NCBI RefSeq assembly: GCF_014197265.1
Contig: NZ_JACIFH010000001.1
Span: forward strand, 372,001-436,000
DNA from: Microbacterium invictum
GTDB taxonomy: Bacteria; Actinomycetota; Actinomycetes; Actinomycetales; Microbacteriaceae
Reading direction: 5' to 3'
DNA: 64,000 nt
Shown here: one piece after another, positions 17,258 to 25,743 of the stretch
How the letters are laid out: each line of letters begins with the position of its first letter
Position numbering within the stretch: the stretch's first letter is position 1
The notes under the pieces: model-generated
What the model was told of the DNA's origin: nothing
Database searches by the model: none
The model's input: the letters and a program-made list of their open reading frames with translations, nothing else
Translations under genes and position numbers: made by a program

Positions 17258-19840
17258 ATGCCCGATCGACACAGAGTTCCGGCATACGCGGAGGATCGAC
17301 CGCGGCTGCGAGAGCAGCTCGACTCCGGGCTGTCCTCACCGCTCTCGCTCGTGGTCGCCCCCGCCGGCGCGGGCAAGACCGTCCTTCTCGCGCAGTGGGT
17401 GCAATCGCGTCCCGACCTGACTGTGGCATGGCTGGACATCACCGCGGCCGACAACGAGGCGCGCGTGTTCGCGCATCGGCTGATCGACGCGATCGACGCA
17501 CAGGCGCCCGGCTTCCACCCTGCGACCGCGCCCGTGGAGAGCACCGAGAACCGCCTCGGCGAATCGCTGCTCGAAGATCTCGCGGCCGGTATGAAGGATG
17601 CCGGCCCCGTCGTGATCATCCTCGATGACCTCGACCGGCTCAGCGGCAGTGCCCTGCTGACGGATCTGTGGCGGCTGGTGGATCTGGTGCCGTCCTCGGC
17701 TCATTTCGTCTTCTCGTCGAGGACGGACCTCAACCTCGGGTGGAGCCGACATCGACTGCAGCACAATCTCGTCGAGATCCGCCAGCGGGAACTCGCGTTC
17801 GACCGCGGCACCACCGCAAGCGTCATCGCGTCCATCACCGGCCACCCCGTGTCCGATGAGACGGCCGATGCCGTCGTGGCGCGAACCGAAGGCTGGGCCG
17901 TCGGCGTCCAGCTGACCGCACTCAGCCTGCGGTTCGCGGCGGATCCTGTTCGGGTCGTCGACACGCTCGCCGACACCGATCGCCTCATCGTGGACTACCT
18001 CAGCGAAGAGGTGCTCGATGCTCAGCAGCCGGGGCGGACCGACGCGCTGACCAAGATCGCCGTGCTCGATGACTTCTGCGCACCGCTTCTGAACGCGATC
18101 TTCGGAGCGGGCGGGTCCGATCTCATCGCCGACTTGGTACGGGACTCGATGTTCGTGGTCCCCGTGCCCGAACGGCCGGGCTGGTATCGGTTCCACCGGC
18201 TCTTCCGGGACCTCCTGCGATTGAGAGTGCGCGCGCAAGACGCCGCTGCGGAAGCGGGCGTCCTCGAGGTCGCCGGAACGTGGTGCGAGGCAGAGGGTCT
18301 GCACACGGAGGCGATCGAGTACCACCTCCGCGCCCACGCGTGGGATCGAGCACTCGACGCCGTGTTCGCCCTCCGCAACGACGTCTATGAGACCCTCCGC
18401 CTGCCGGCGGTCGCCGGGTGGCTGTCACAGGTGCCTCCCGAGGTGCGTGACCGGCGTCCGCAGGCAGACCTGCTCCTGGCCATCGCCTGGGGGATCAGCG
18501 GCCACGGCACGCAGGCCGTCGACGCGCTGCGGTCGCTCCTGACCGCACGACGGCTCACGACAGGGGAGCGGCAGGTCGGGTGGGCATATCTGGCCGCGTG
18601 CGTGCAACTCGAACCGCACCCCGAATTCTTCGCAGATGCCGGACGACGGGCGCTCCGCCTGCTCCACGACGAGCCGGCCACGGCACCACCCGAACTGCTG
18701 GGCCTGACGACCCGTCCTCTGCTGCTGGCGGTCGCAGAAGTATCCCTCGGGCGCGCGCTCCTGTTCCTCGGCGACCTCGCCGGCGCCCGGCGCGCACTCC
18801 AATCGGCGCTGAGGGGCGAAGGGATGGCCTACCGGCCGTACCGAATCCATGCGAAAGGCACACTCGCGCTCATCGAAGCGCTGTCGGGACGCCTGACCGC
18901 GGCCGGCGAACTCGCCGACGATGCGCTGGAGCTGGCCGCCGAGTTCGGGCTCCTCTCGCATCCCGCACCGGCGGATGCATACCTGGCCCGGGCCCTCGCG
19001 GCGATCCGGCGCGGCGAGTCCGAGGCCGGCGCGTTCGCTCTCACCGAAGGCACCGTGCGCGCAGCCGGGAACAGTCGCACGCAGCTCGTCTGGCTCGCCC
19101 ACCTCGCGTCGCTGACCATCGACCCGTCGGACTCGGTGGATGCCGTGGCCGAACCGCCCGGGACGCCGCCGCCGATCGTGCGCCAGGCGTCCATCGCGCT
19201 CAGCCTGCGCCGCGCGCGGCTCCGGGGGACGCCGACGCTTCCCGCGGTACCGTCGTCCGAGTGGTCGGTGGTGGCCTTCGAGGAGGTGGCGGCGCTGCTT
19301 GCGCTCGGTCAGCCCGTGGCTGCTCGAGAACGGCTGTCTCGCGTCCCTCTCGATGACGACTCGGCCCCGATCGCCGTGATCGAGGTGGAGCTGCTCCGGG
19401 GCTGGATGTTCGCGCTCGAAGGGCGCGGCGGACAGTCGCGCGTTCATCTGCAGACCGCTCTGGCCCGTGCTGCGCCGGAGAGACTGGTGTATCCGTTCCT
19501 CGAGGCGGGGCCCGATGTCGCCCAGCTCATCGAACAGCTCCCGGGGCCGGGAGACGACTTCCGCCGACTGGTCATCGCGCGCGGTCGTGCCGGCCGGCGT
19601 CCTCCTCTCGAAGCACTCGCCGACAAGCTCACACCGCGTGAACTCGAACTGCTGGCCTACCTTCCCAGCCGCCTCACCTTCGCCGATATCGCCGCGCACA
19701 GCTTCGTGTCGATCAACACGATCAAGACGCACATCGGCCACATCTACCGGAAGCTGGGTGTCACCGATCGCGACTCCGCGATCGAGCGTGCCGTGGACCT
19801 CGGCCTGATCGACCCGGCCGAGATCGCCCGGGTCGGGTGA
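17258..19840 (+). CDS. MalT-like LuxR-family ATPase regulator (LAL type)
   Basis: This 860-residue transcription factor has an N-terminal STAND-type ATPase with Walker A APAGAGKT (34-41) and Walker B VVIILDDLDRL (around 116-126). A long helical, TPR-like sensor region runs from about 400 to 790. The C-terminal LuxR HTH reads KLTPRELELLAYLPSRLTFA ... INTIKTHIGHIYRKLGVTDR. Such proteins activate transcription when ATP and an inducer are bound. GACGGAGGA precedes the ATG. It stands between the channel gene and small membrane-protein genes whose promoter has a GGGT-N8-ACCC dyad, and is the obvious local candidate to bind it; that is inference. Confidence 0.88.
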   Translation: MPDRHRVPAYAEDRPRLREQLDSGLSSPLSLVVAPAGAGKTVLLAQWVQSRPDLTVAWLDITAADNEARVFAHRLIDAIDAQAPGFHPATAPVESTENRLGESLLEDLAAGMKDAGPVVIILDDLDRLSGSALLTDLWRLVDLVPSSAHFVFSSRTDLNLGWSRHRLQHNLVEIRQRELAFDRGTTASVIASITGHPVSDETADAVVARTEGWAVGVQLTALSLRFAADPVRVVDTLADTDRLIVDYLSEEVLDAQQPGRTDALTKIAVLDDFCAPLLNAIFGAGGSDLIADLVRDSMFVVPVPERPGWYRFHRLFRDLLRLRVRAQDAAAEAGVLEVAGTWCEAEGLHTEAIEYHLRAHAWDRALDAVFALRNDVYETLRLPAVAGWLSQVPPEVRDRRPQADLLLAIAWGISGHGTQAVDALRSLLTARRLTTGERQVGWAYLAACVQLEPHPEFFADAGRRALRLLHDEPATAPPELLGLTTRPLLLAVAEVSLGRALLFLGDLAGARRALQSALRGEGMAYRPYRIHAKGTLALIEALSGRLTAAGELADDALELAAEFGLLSHPAPADAYLARALAAIRRGESEAGAFALTEGTVRAAGNSRTQLVWLAHLASLTIDPSDSVDAVAEPPGTPPPIVRQASIALSLRRARLRGTPTLPAVPSSEWSVVAFEEVAALLALGQPVAARERLSRVPLDDDSAPIAVIEVELLRGWMFALEGRGGQSRVHLQTALARAAPERLVYPFLEAGPDVAQLIEQLPGPGDDFRRLVIARGRAGRRPPLEALADKLTPRELELLAYLPSRLTFADIAAHSFVSINTIKTHIGHIYRKLGVTDRDSAIERAVDLGLIDPAEIARVG

Positions 19841-19883
19841 CCACCCGCCGCCCGGGCCGGCGGCATCGTGATCGCGGGGTGGT
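19841..19883 (+). terminator. Hairpin after the LuxR regulator gene
   Basis: ACCACCCGC, directly after the stop codon, pairs with GCGGGGTGGT at 19874-19883 with one bulge, and CGCCG/CGGCG pairs inside. A plausible factor-assisted terminator without a T-run. Confidence 0.4.
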
Positions 19884-19910
19884 GCCGACGGGCGTGGGGC
19901 CATCATCATC

Positions 19911-19951
19911 CGGTCCGGGTGATCCGTGACCCGGACCGCCGGCCCTAGATT
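19911..19951 (+). promoter_or_regulatory. Dyad promoter 1: 10-bp-arm operator upstream of TAGATT
   Basis: CGGTCCGGGT (19911-19920) and its exact complement ACCCGGACCG (19929-19938) are separated by 8 bases. The -10-like TAGATT lies at 19946-19951, leaving 13 bases after the ACCC core. The dyad covers the -35 position, as for an activator. The same GGGT-N8-ACCC-N13-TANNTT arrangement recurs at 21034-21068. Confidence 0.65.
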
Positions 19952-19996
19952 CTCGACCAGCCGCATCCGGCGGCGACCCATGAGGAGGAACGTGGC

Positions 19997-20413
19997 ATGA
20001 GCACTGTGAAGACAAGCGGATGGGTGGGCTGGGCGGTCTTCGCCGGCGTCATCCTCATCATCAGCGGCGCGTTCAGCCTCGTTCAGGGGCTGATCGGCCT
20101 GATCGGCCCGAACGAGTACTTCGTCATCGCAGGCGGGTCGCTGTGGCTGCTCGATCTCACGGGATGGGCATGGTGGAACCTGATCATCGGGGCATTCCTG
20201 GTGCTCGTCGCCCTCGCCCTGTTCGCCGGGCAGACCTGGGCGCGCGTGGTGGCCGTCATCCTGGCGATACTCAGTGCCGTCGGGCAGATGATCCAGATCA
20301 CCGCGCAGCCCTGGTGGGCGCTCATCGTGATCGCGGTGGACATCCTGGTCGTCTATGCGCTCACCGTGCACGGACACGAGCTGCACAACGACGCGCCGCC
20401 GGCCGTCCGATAG
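19997..20413 (+). CDS. DUF7144-type small membrane protein
   Basis: The 138-residue protein has four membrane helices (about residues 10-33, 47-75, 78-100 and 105-128) and the motif FSLVQGLIGLIGPNEYFVIA typical of DUF7144 proteins, common in actinobacteria and without known function. A strong ribosome site (ATGAGGAGGAACGTGGC) precedes the ATG. It is the first gene behind dyad promoter 1, directly downstream of the LuxR-type regulator. Confidence 0.8.
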   Translation: MSTVKTSGWVGWAVFAGVILIISGAFSLVQGLIGLIGPNEYFVIAGGSLWLLDLTGWAWWNLIIGAFLVLVALALFAGQTWARVVAVILAILSAVGQMIQITAQPWWALIVIAVDILVVYALTVHGHELHNDAPPAVR

Positions 20414-20489
20414 GGACGCCTCCGTCTGCGGGCCCGGCTGACGGCGTTCTGAGGCAGGGACCCGGCCGATGCGCGGGTGAGAGGGCACG

Positions 20490-20999
20490 ATGACCGATTC
20501 CGAGTTCGGGGGCGAGCCGCGGGTCGCGGGCATCCTGATGACGGAGGAGGCGGTCTACGGACTGATCCTCGTCTCCGGGATGATCGTCGTCAGCGGGTCC
20601 GCGACCGGCACGTCCGCGCACGCGCTGGTCACCGTCGTGCTCACCGTGATCGTGTTCTATGCCGCGCACGTGTACGCCGGCGCCCTCGCCCGGCTCACCG
20701 CGAGCCCGCGCAGGTGGCGACTGGCCACGAGCCTGCGCGCGGCGGCACGACGGTCGTCGGGCATGCTGTTCGCGAGCGTGCCGGCGCTGCTGATCCTGCT
20801 GCTGGGCGCCACGCGCATCATGGAGGACGACTCCGCGATCTGGACGGCACTCGTGGTGAACACCGGCATTCTCGGCATTCTCGGCTGGGTCGCGATCGGA
20901 CGATGGAACCCGCGCTGGTACGCCCGCGCCGCAGGGGCTGTCACCACGGCGGCGTTCGGGGGCGCACTCATCGTGGTCAAGGCCGTCGTCACCCACTGA
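20490..20999 (+). CDS. Hypothetical membrane protein (169 aa)
   Basis: The protein has four hydrophobic segments (about residues 24-43, 46-68, 95-112 and 120-165, the last probably two helices). A basic cytoplasmic loop (LTASPRRWRLATSLRAAARR) follows the second. I recognise no family. GAGAGGGC lies a few bases before the ATG. It probably shares dyad promoter 1 with the DUF7144 gene 76 bp upstream, although a local promoter cannot be excluded. Confidence 0.7.
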   Translation: MTDSEFGGEPRVAGILMTEEAVYGLILVSGMIVVSGSATGTSAHALVTVVLTVIVFYAAHVYAGALARLTASPRRWRLATSLRAAARRSSGMLFASVPALLILLLGATRIMEDDSAIWTALVVNTGILGILGWVAIGRWNPRWYARAAGAVTTAAFGGALIVVKAVVTH

Positions 21000-21029
21000 G
21001 CAGTGGCAGGCACCGCGCAACATCACTCT

Positions 21030-21068
21030 CCGAGGGTGACGAATCACCCTCGGGCTCCGTTCTACCTT
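21030..21068 (+). promoter_or_regulatory. Dyad promoter 2: 10-bp-arm operator upstream of TACCTT
   Basis: CCGAGGGTGA (21030-21039) and its exact complement TCACCCTCGG (21044-21053) flank CGAA. TACCTT at 21063-21068 is the -10-like box. The GGGT and ACCC cores are 8 bases apart and the second is 13 bases from the -10 box, identical to dyad promoter 1. It would drive the leader ORF and the permease-peptidase-exporter operon. Confidence 0.65.
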
Positions 21069-21109
21069 GACGGCTGACAGCAGGATTCATTGATTCGGGA
21101 GGCGATCCC

Positions 21110-21187
21110 ATGTCGTGCAGCGCATTTCACTCGATTCGTACCGTTCGCAGTAGGCGCATTCCGCGCGATGTGGTGGCGCCGTCATGA
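21110..21187 (+). CDS. Short Arg-rich leader ORF upstream of the permease (25 aa)
   Basis: An ATG at 21110, preceded by GGGAGG at optimal distance, opens a 25-codon frame beginning MSCSAFHSIRTVRSRRIPRD, with six arginines. Its TGA (21185-21187) overlaps the permease ATG at 21184 as ATGA, and the permease has no good ribosome site of its own. This arrangement suggests a translated leader that couples or attenuates expression of the permease. It is not a known leader family to me, and expression is unproven. Confidence 0.5.
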   Translation: MSCSAFHSIRTVRSRRIPRDVVAPS

Positions 21188-22626
21188 GCGTCGCAGGCGC
21201 GGGCGGTCGTCTGCGTCCGAAGGCGCCACCGATCGTCTACATCTCATGGGTCGCCCTGGCGCTCATGACGACCAGTTCGGTCGCGAGCCTGCGGCCGGCG
21301 CCGACGATGGCGATCTACGGCCTGGCCGCCGTCTTCCTGTACCTGATACCCGCGATCGTGTTCCTGCTGCCGACCTCGCTGGTGGCGGCCGAACTCGCCT
21401 CGGGCTGGGAAGGCGGCGTGTACAAATGGGTGTCCACGGGCATCTCCAAGCCCATGGGGTTCCTCGCGGTGTGGTGTCAGTTCGCGATGACGATCTTCTA
21501 CTACCCGAGCCTGCTGGGGTTCGTCGCGAGCACGCTGGCGTATGTGATCAATCCCGACCTGGCCAACAACGGCGTCTGGACGGCGCTGGTGATCATGGTG
21601 TGCTACTGGTCAGGCGTGTTCATCTCGTCCCGTGGCACCAAGGGCGTCGCGGGACTGGCCAGCGGCGGCCTCATCATCGGCACGCTGATCCCCGGTGCCG
21701 TCCTCGTGATCCTCGGTGCCGTCTTCCTCGGGCAGGGCAACCCCTCGGCCGCGCCGATGACCGCGCAGAACCTGCTGCCGCAGTGGGCCGGGCTTGCGAG
21801 CCTCGTGCTGATCGTGAACAACTTCCTGTCCTACAGCGGCATGGAGATGAACGCGGTGCACGTCTCGTCGCTGCGCAACCCGAAGAAGGACTACTCGAAG
21901 TCGATCTTCCTGTCGATGGGCCTCGTGCTGCTGATCTTCATCCTGCCGGCGCTCGCCATCGCCTGGGTGGTGCCCGCCGACCAGCTGTCGCTGACAGCGG
22001 GTGTCATGCAGGCCTTCGACGCGGTCTTCGCGGCCTTCAGCTGGCAGTGGCTCACCCCGATCGTGGGTCTCATGCTCGTGGCGGCCTCCCTCGGCGGGAT
22101 GCTCACCTGGCTGGCGGGTCCGTCGAAGGGTCTGCTGCTGATCTCGCGTGAGGAGGGCTACCTGCCGCCGTTCCTGCAGAAACTGAACAAGAACGGCATC
22201 CAGCAGAACCTCCTCGTCACGCAGGGCATCGTCACCTCGATCATCGCCCTCGGATACGCGCTCATCCCGGACGTGTCCAGTGCCTACTGGATCTTCTCGG
22301 TCATCACGACGCAGGTGTACCTCATCATGTATCTGCTGATGTTCTGGGCCGCGGTGCAGCTGCGGCGCAAGCACCCGGAGCACCCGCGGGGCTACCGTGC
22401 GCCGATGCTGATCGGCCTGTGCGGCGTCGGGTTCGCCGCGTCCCTGGCAGCCCTGCTGGTCGGCTTCATCCCGCCCTCGCAGTTCGGCGGCGGGAACCCG
22501 TGGATCTACTTCGTCATCGTGGCAGGCGGCGCCCTGGGACTCGGACTGCTGGTGCCGTTCCTGTTCTACAAGTTCCGCAAGCCGTCATGGAAGCAGCCCG
22601 AGGAATCGAAAGGAACGGAATCATGA
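21184..22626 (+). CDS. APC-type amino acid permease (GadC/glutamate-GABA antiporter-like)
   Basis: The 480-residue protein has about 12 membrane helices. It contains the features of the glutamate:GABA antiporter branch of APC transporters: PPIVYISWVALALMTTSSVA at the start, EGGVYKWVSTGISKPMGFLA in the second segment, YSGMEMNAVHVSSLRNPKKD in the middle, and KHPEHPRGYRAPML in the late loop. Substrate is likely an amino acid, unspecified. It is translationally linked to the 25-codon leader upstream (ATGA) and to the next gene (ATGA), and leads a four-gene operon ending with a ThrE-type exporter. Confidence 0.85.
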   Translation: MSVAGAGGRLRPKAPPIVYISWVALALMTTSSVASLRPAPTMAIYGLAAVFLYLIPAIVFLLPTSLVAAELASGWEGGVYKWVSTGISKPMGFLAVWCQFAMTIFYYPSLLGFVASTLAYVINPDLANNGVWTALVIMVCYWSGVFISSRGTKGVAGLASGGLIIGTLIPGAVLVILGAVFLGQGNPSAAPMTAQNLLPQWAGLASLVLIVNNFLSYSGMEMNAVHVSSLRNPKKDYSKSIFLSMGLVLLIFILPALAIAWVVPADQLSLTAGVMQAFDAVFAAFSWQWLTPIVGLMLVAASLGGMLTWLAGPSKGLLLISREEGYLPPFLQKLNKNGIQQNLLVTQGIVTSIIALGYALIPDVSSAYWIFSVITTQVYLIMYLLMFWAAVQLRRKHPEHPRGYRAPMLIGLCGVGFAASLAALLVGFIPPSQFGGGNPWIYFVIVAGGALGLGLLVPFLFYKFRKPSWKQPEESKGTES

Positions 22627-23063
22627 GCACGGGCATGGAGCAGCAGCCCCGCCGTGAGCGTTCGGTGCTGTACACGATCGTGGTCATCGCACTGGTGGTC
22701 CTCGGTGTCGTGATGTTCGCGACGTGGCGGGGCGACAAGGCCACCGCCGAAGCCGAGACGAAGGCGGCGCAGCTCATCGAGACGCTCGAGGGGGCCGGAG
22801 CCGACGTGACCATGTCGCCCGAAGCCGTCGCCCGCGTGCTCGGCACGAGCGGCGGCGCGACCTGCGCCGACCCCAACGGAGCGCTCAGCAGATCGACTCT
22901 GCTCGCGCTGCTGTCGAACGGCGCCGGGGGACCGGGCATCAGACCGGTGCTCGTGGACAGCCGGCTGTTCCAGGGACAGCTCGCCATCATCGAGGTGTAC
23001 TGCCCCGACGAGCTCGACGAGTTCCGCGAGTTCGTCGACAGCCTCCAGACGACGAGCAGCTGA
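22623..23063 (+). CDS. Single-pass membrane protein with extracytoplasmic domain
   Basis: The 146-residue protein has a short basic N-terminus (QQPRRERS), one membrane helix (VLYTIVVIALVVLGVVMFAT, about residues 15-35) and a ~110-residue outer domain with two cysteines (ATCADPN and VYCPDEL) that could form a disulfide. No family is recognised. It is embedded between the APC permease and an M20 peptidase with overlapping start/stop codons on both sides (ATGA, TGATG), so it is probably a partner of one of them. Confidence 0.75.
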   Translation: MSTGMEQQPRRERSVLYTIVVIALVVLGVVMFATWRGDKATAEAETKAAQLIETLEGAGADVTMSPEAVARVLGTSGGATCADPNGALSRSTLLALLSNGAGGPGIRPVLVDSRLFQGQLAIIEVYCPDELDEFREFVDSLQTTSS

Positions 23064-24412
23064 TGGCCGCCGACGTGCAGGGCCGGATCCGCGCGATGAT
23101 GCCGGCCGCGCGCGACGAGCTCGCCGAGCTGGTGGCCATGCGCTCGGTCGCCGACCCGCGGCAGTTCCCTCCCGAGGAGTGCGAACGGGCCGCCACGTGG
23201 GTGCGCGACCGCTTCGCAGCGCTCGGCTTCGACGATGCGCGGCTCGAGCCGACCCCCGACGGCAGCAAGGCCGTCGTCGGCTCCCTGACCGGCGCGCATC
23301 CGGAGGCCCCGACGGTGCTCCTGTACTCCCACTACGACGTGCAGCCGCCCCTCGACGAGAAGGCGTGGCACACGCCGCCGTTCACCCTCACCGATCGCGA
23401 TGGACGCTGGTACGGCCGGGGCGCCGCAGACTGCAAGGGGAACATCGTCGCGCACCTGCTCGCCCTCCGCGCGCTCGGCGACCACATTCCGGTGAACCTG
23501 AAAGTCGTGGTCGAGGGGTCGGAGGAGCAGGGCACCGGCGGGCTCGAAGCGTACGTCGCCGCCAACCCCGATGTGCTGCGCGCCGACGTGATTCTCGTGT
23601 GCGACACCGGAAACGCCGCCGTGGGCCGGCCCGCCGCCACCGTCAGCCTGCGCGGCATGGTGAACGTCGTGGTCACCGTGGAGGCGCTGGGCTCGGAGGT
23701 GCATTCCGGCATGTTCGGCGGGCCCGCGCCCGATGCGCTCGCGGCGCTCATCGCCATGCTCGCCTCGCTGCGGGACGCCGACGGCAACACGACCATCACC
23801 GGGCTCGACGCCGGGGGACGGTGGACCGGCGAGGAGTATCCCCCCGATCAGTTCCGGGCGGATGCCGGTGTGCTCGACGGCGTGACGCTGCTCGGCGACG
23901 GCACGGTCTCCGACATGCTCTGGGCGCGGCCCGCGGTCACCGTGCTGGGCATCGACTGCCCGCCCGTCCTCGGGTCGTCCGCCTCGATCGTGCCGCGCGC
24001 GGCGGCACGCCTGAATCTGCGCATCCCGCCCGGCATCGACCCCGCCCAGGCGCACGCGGCACTGGAGAGCCACGTGCGCGCGGCCGCGCCGTGGGGTGTG
24101 CACGTCGAGGTGGCAGTGGAGGCGGAGGGGGCCCCGTTCGAGGCGAAGACCGACGGCCCGGCCTACCGCGCGCTCGCGGCGGCGATGCAGGAGGCCTACG
24201 GCACGCCGATGACCATGCTCGGCCAGGGCGGGTCGATTCCGCTGTGCAATGTGTTCGCCGACACCTACCCGGGCGCCGAGATCATCCTCATGGGCGTCGA
24301 GGAGCCGCTGGCGCTGATCCATGCGCCCAACGAGAGCGTCGACCCGGGCGAGATCGAGCGGCTGGCGGTCGCCGTGGCGCTGCTGCTCCAGTCATTCGAC
24401 GACGCGCACTGA
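23063..24412 (+). CDS. M20 family metallopeptidase (dipeptidase-like)
   Basis: The 449-residue protein shows the full M20 metal site: SHYDVQP (His90, Asp92), GRGAADCKGN (Asp123), EGSEEQGTG (Glu154/Glu155), DTGN, and the C-terminal IHAPNE histidine. The dimerisation domain VEALGSEVHSGMFGG is intact. Such enzymes cleave dipeptides or N-acyl amino acids. No signal peptide is seen, so it acts in the cytoplasm. Position between an amino acid permease and a ThrE-like exporter suggests intake, hydrolysis and overflow export of amino acids; that is inference. Confidence 0.88.
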   Translation: MAADVQGRIRAMMPAARDELAELVAMRSVADPRQFPPEECERAATWVRDRFAALGFDDARLEPTPDGSKAVVGSLTGAHPEAPTVLLYSHYDVQPPLDEKAWHTPPFTLTDRDGRWYGRGAADCKGNIVAHLLALRALGDHIPVNLKVVVEGSEEQGTGGLEAYVAANPDVLRADVILVCDTGNAAVGRPAATVSLRGMVNVVVTVEALGSEVHSGMFGGPAPDALAALIAMLASLRDADGNTTITGLDAGGRWTGEEYPPDQFRADAGVLDGVTLLGDGTVSDMLWARPAVTVLGIDCPPVLGSSASIVPRAAARLNLRIPPGIDPAQAHAALESHVRAAAPWGVHVEVAVEAEGAPFEAKTDGPAYRALAAAMQEAYGTPMTMLGQGGSIPLCNVFADTYPGAEIILMGVEEPLALIHAPNESVDPGEIERLAVAVALLLQSFDDAH

Positions 24413-24414
24413 CA

Positions 24415-25743
24415 GTGTCCGGCACGCCCGACGACGACGTTCTGGGCAGATTCCTGCTCGGGCTCGCCGAAGGGATGAACGCGTCGGCGGAGTCGGTCGA
24501 CCGGGTGCAGGAGACGATGGCCCGGGTCGCGACCGCGTACGGCAGCGACGACACGGACTTCATGATCCTGCCGACGGTCATCCTCGTGGAGACGGGGGGC
24601 GCCGAGCGGGGCAGGGTGGTGATCCGCTCGTCGACCAATGTGTCGTTCCGCTTCGATCAGATCGCGGCGCTGTACACCCTGATCGAAGAGGCCAAGCTCG
24701 CCGAGGTCGATCCCGACGACGGCATCGAACGCCTCAACGAGATCGGCCGGATGCGGCCCTCGCGCGGATGGTTCCTCCGCACGCTCGGTCACGCCGTGCT
24801 CACCGCCGGGCTCGCTTTGCTGCTCGCCCCCACCTGGCAGGGCGTGATCGTCGCGTTCGTGCTCGGCGCCGTGATCGGACTGCTCAAGCTCGTGCCCTCC
24901 TCGACCCTGCAGCTGATCATGCCGGTGGTGGCGGCGGGCATCTGCGCGGTGGCCGTGTTCGGGCTGACGGGAGTCCTCGACATCGGCGACCCGATCAGCC
25001 TGCTCATCGCACCGCTGGTGACGTTCCTTCCCGGCGGGGCCCTCACCACCGGGACGGTCGAGCTCGCGGCCGGGCAGATGCTCGCCGGATCGTCGCGGCT
25101 GGTCTACGGCTTCGTTCAGCTCGGCCTGCTGGCGTTCGGCATCCTCGCCGGCGGCACGATCCTCGGCGTGGATTCGGCGATATACACGCCGACGGATACC
25201 CCCGTGGTGGTCGCGTGGTGGGTGCCGCTCACCGGAGTCGTCGTCTTCGCCGTCGGCAACTACCTGCATTTCTCCGCCCCGGTGCGCACGTTCGGGTGGG
25301 TGCTGCTCGCACTGTTCGTGGCCTACTTCGGACAGCTGGTCGGGGCCGCGCTCATCGGGCCGGCCGTCAGCGGATTCATCGGGGCGGTCGCGATGACACC
25401 GGTCGTTCTGTGGATCGCGGCACTGCGCCACGGCGCGCCCTCGCAGCTGACGTTCCTGCCCGCGTTCTGGCTGCTCGTGCCCGGGGCCGCGGGACTCGCG
25501 GGGCTGACCGCGCTCGTCGCCACCGACGTCGGCCGGCCCGACTTCACGCAGGCGCTCGCGTCGGTCCTGTCCATCGCCCTGGGCGTGCTGATCGGCACGG
25601 CGATGTACCGGGCGATCCACCACGGCACCGAAGCGGTGTTCGCCATCGCGATGCCGTCACCGGAGGCACCACCCCGCAAGTTCACCTGGTGGTTCACGCG
25701 GCGGGCGCAGTCGTCGTCGAAGGACCGCGAGGAGCGCGCGTGA
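24415..25743 (+). CDS. ThrE-type threonine/serine exporter family protein
   Basis: The 442-residue protein combines the N-terminal ThrE domain (DVLGRFLLGLAEGMNASAES, then a cytoplasmic region to about 110) and membrane parts of about 5 and 5 helices, as in fused ThrE proteins of corynebacteria (DUF1212 plus DUF3815 types). The motif FLPGGALTTGTVELAAGQML marks the pore-side loop. In Corynebacterium the protein exports threonine and serine. The GTG at 24415 is 2 bases after the M20 stop. The gene ends the operon and its stop abuts that of the convergent flavoprotein gene in TGATCA. Confidence 0.85.
   Translation: MSGTPDDDVLGRFLLGLAEGMNASAESVDRVQETMARVATAYGSDDTDFMILPTVILVETGGAERGRVVIRSSTNVSFRFDQIAALYTLIEEAKLAEVDPDDGIERLNEIGRMRPSRGWFLRTLGHAVLTAGLALLLAPTWQGVIVAFVLGAVIGLLKLVPSSTLQLIMPVVAAGICAVAVFGLTGVLDIGDPISLLIAPLVTFLPGGALTTGTVELAAGQMLAGSSRLVYGFVQLGLLAFGILAGGTILGVDSAIYTPTDTPVVVAWWVPLTGVVVFAVGNYLHFSAPVRTFGWVLLALFVAYFGQLVGAALIGPAVSGFIGAVAMTPVVLWIAALRHGAPSQLTFLPAFWLLVPGAAGLAGLTALVATDVGRPDFTQALASVLSIALGVLIGTAMYRAIHHGTEAVFAIAMPSPEAPPRKFTWWFTRRAQSSSKDREERA

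Noticed and set aside
18425..20533. Open minus-strand frame of 702 codons
   Set aside because: Antisense to the LuxR-type regulator and the DUF7144 gene; residue use is typical of high-GC shadow frames.
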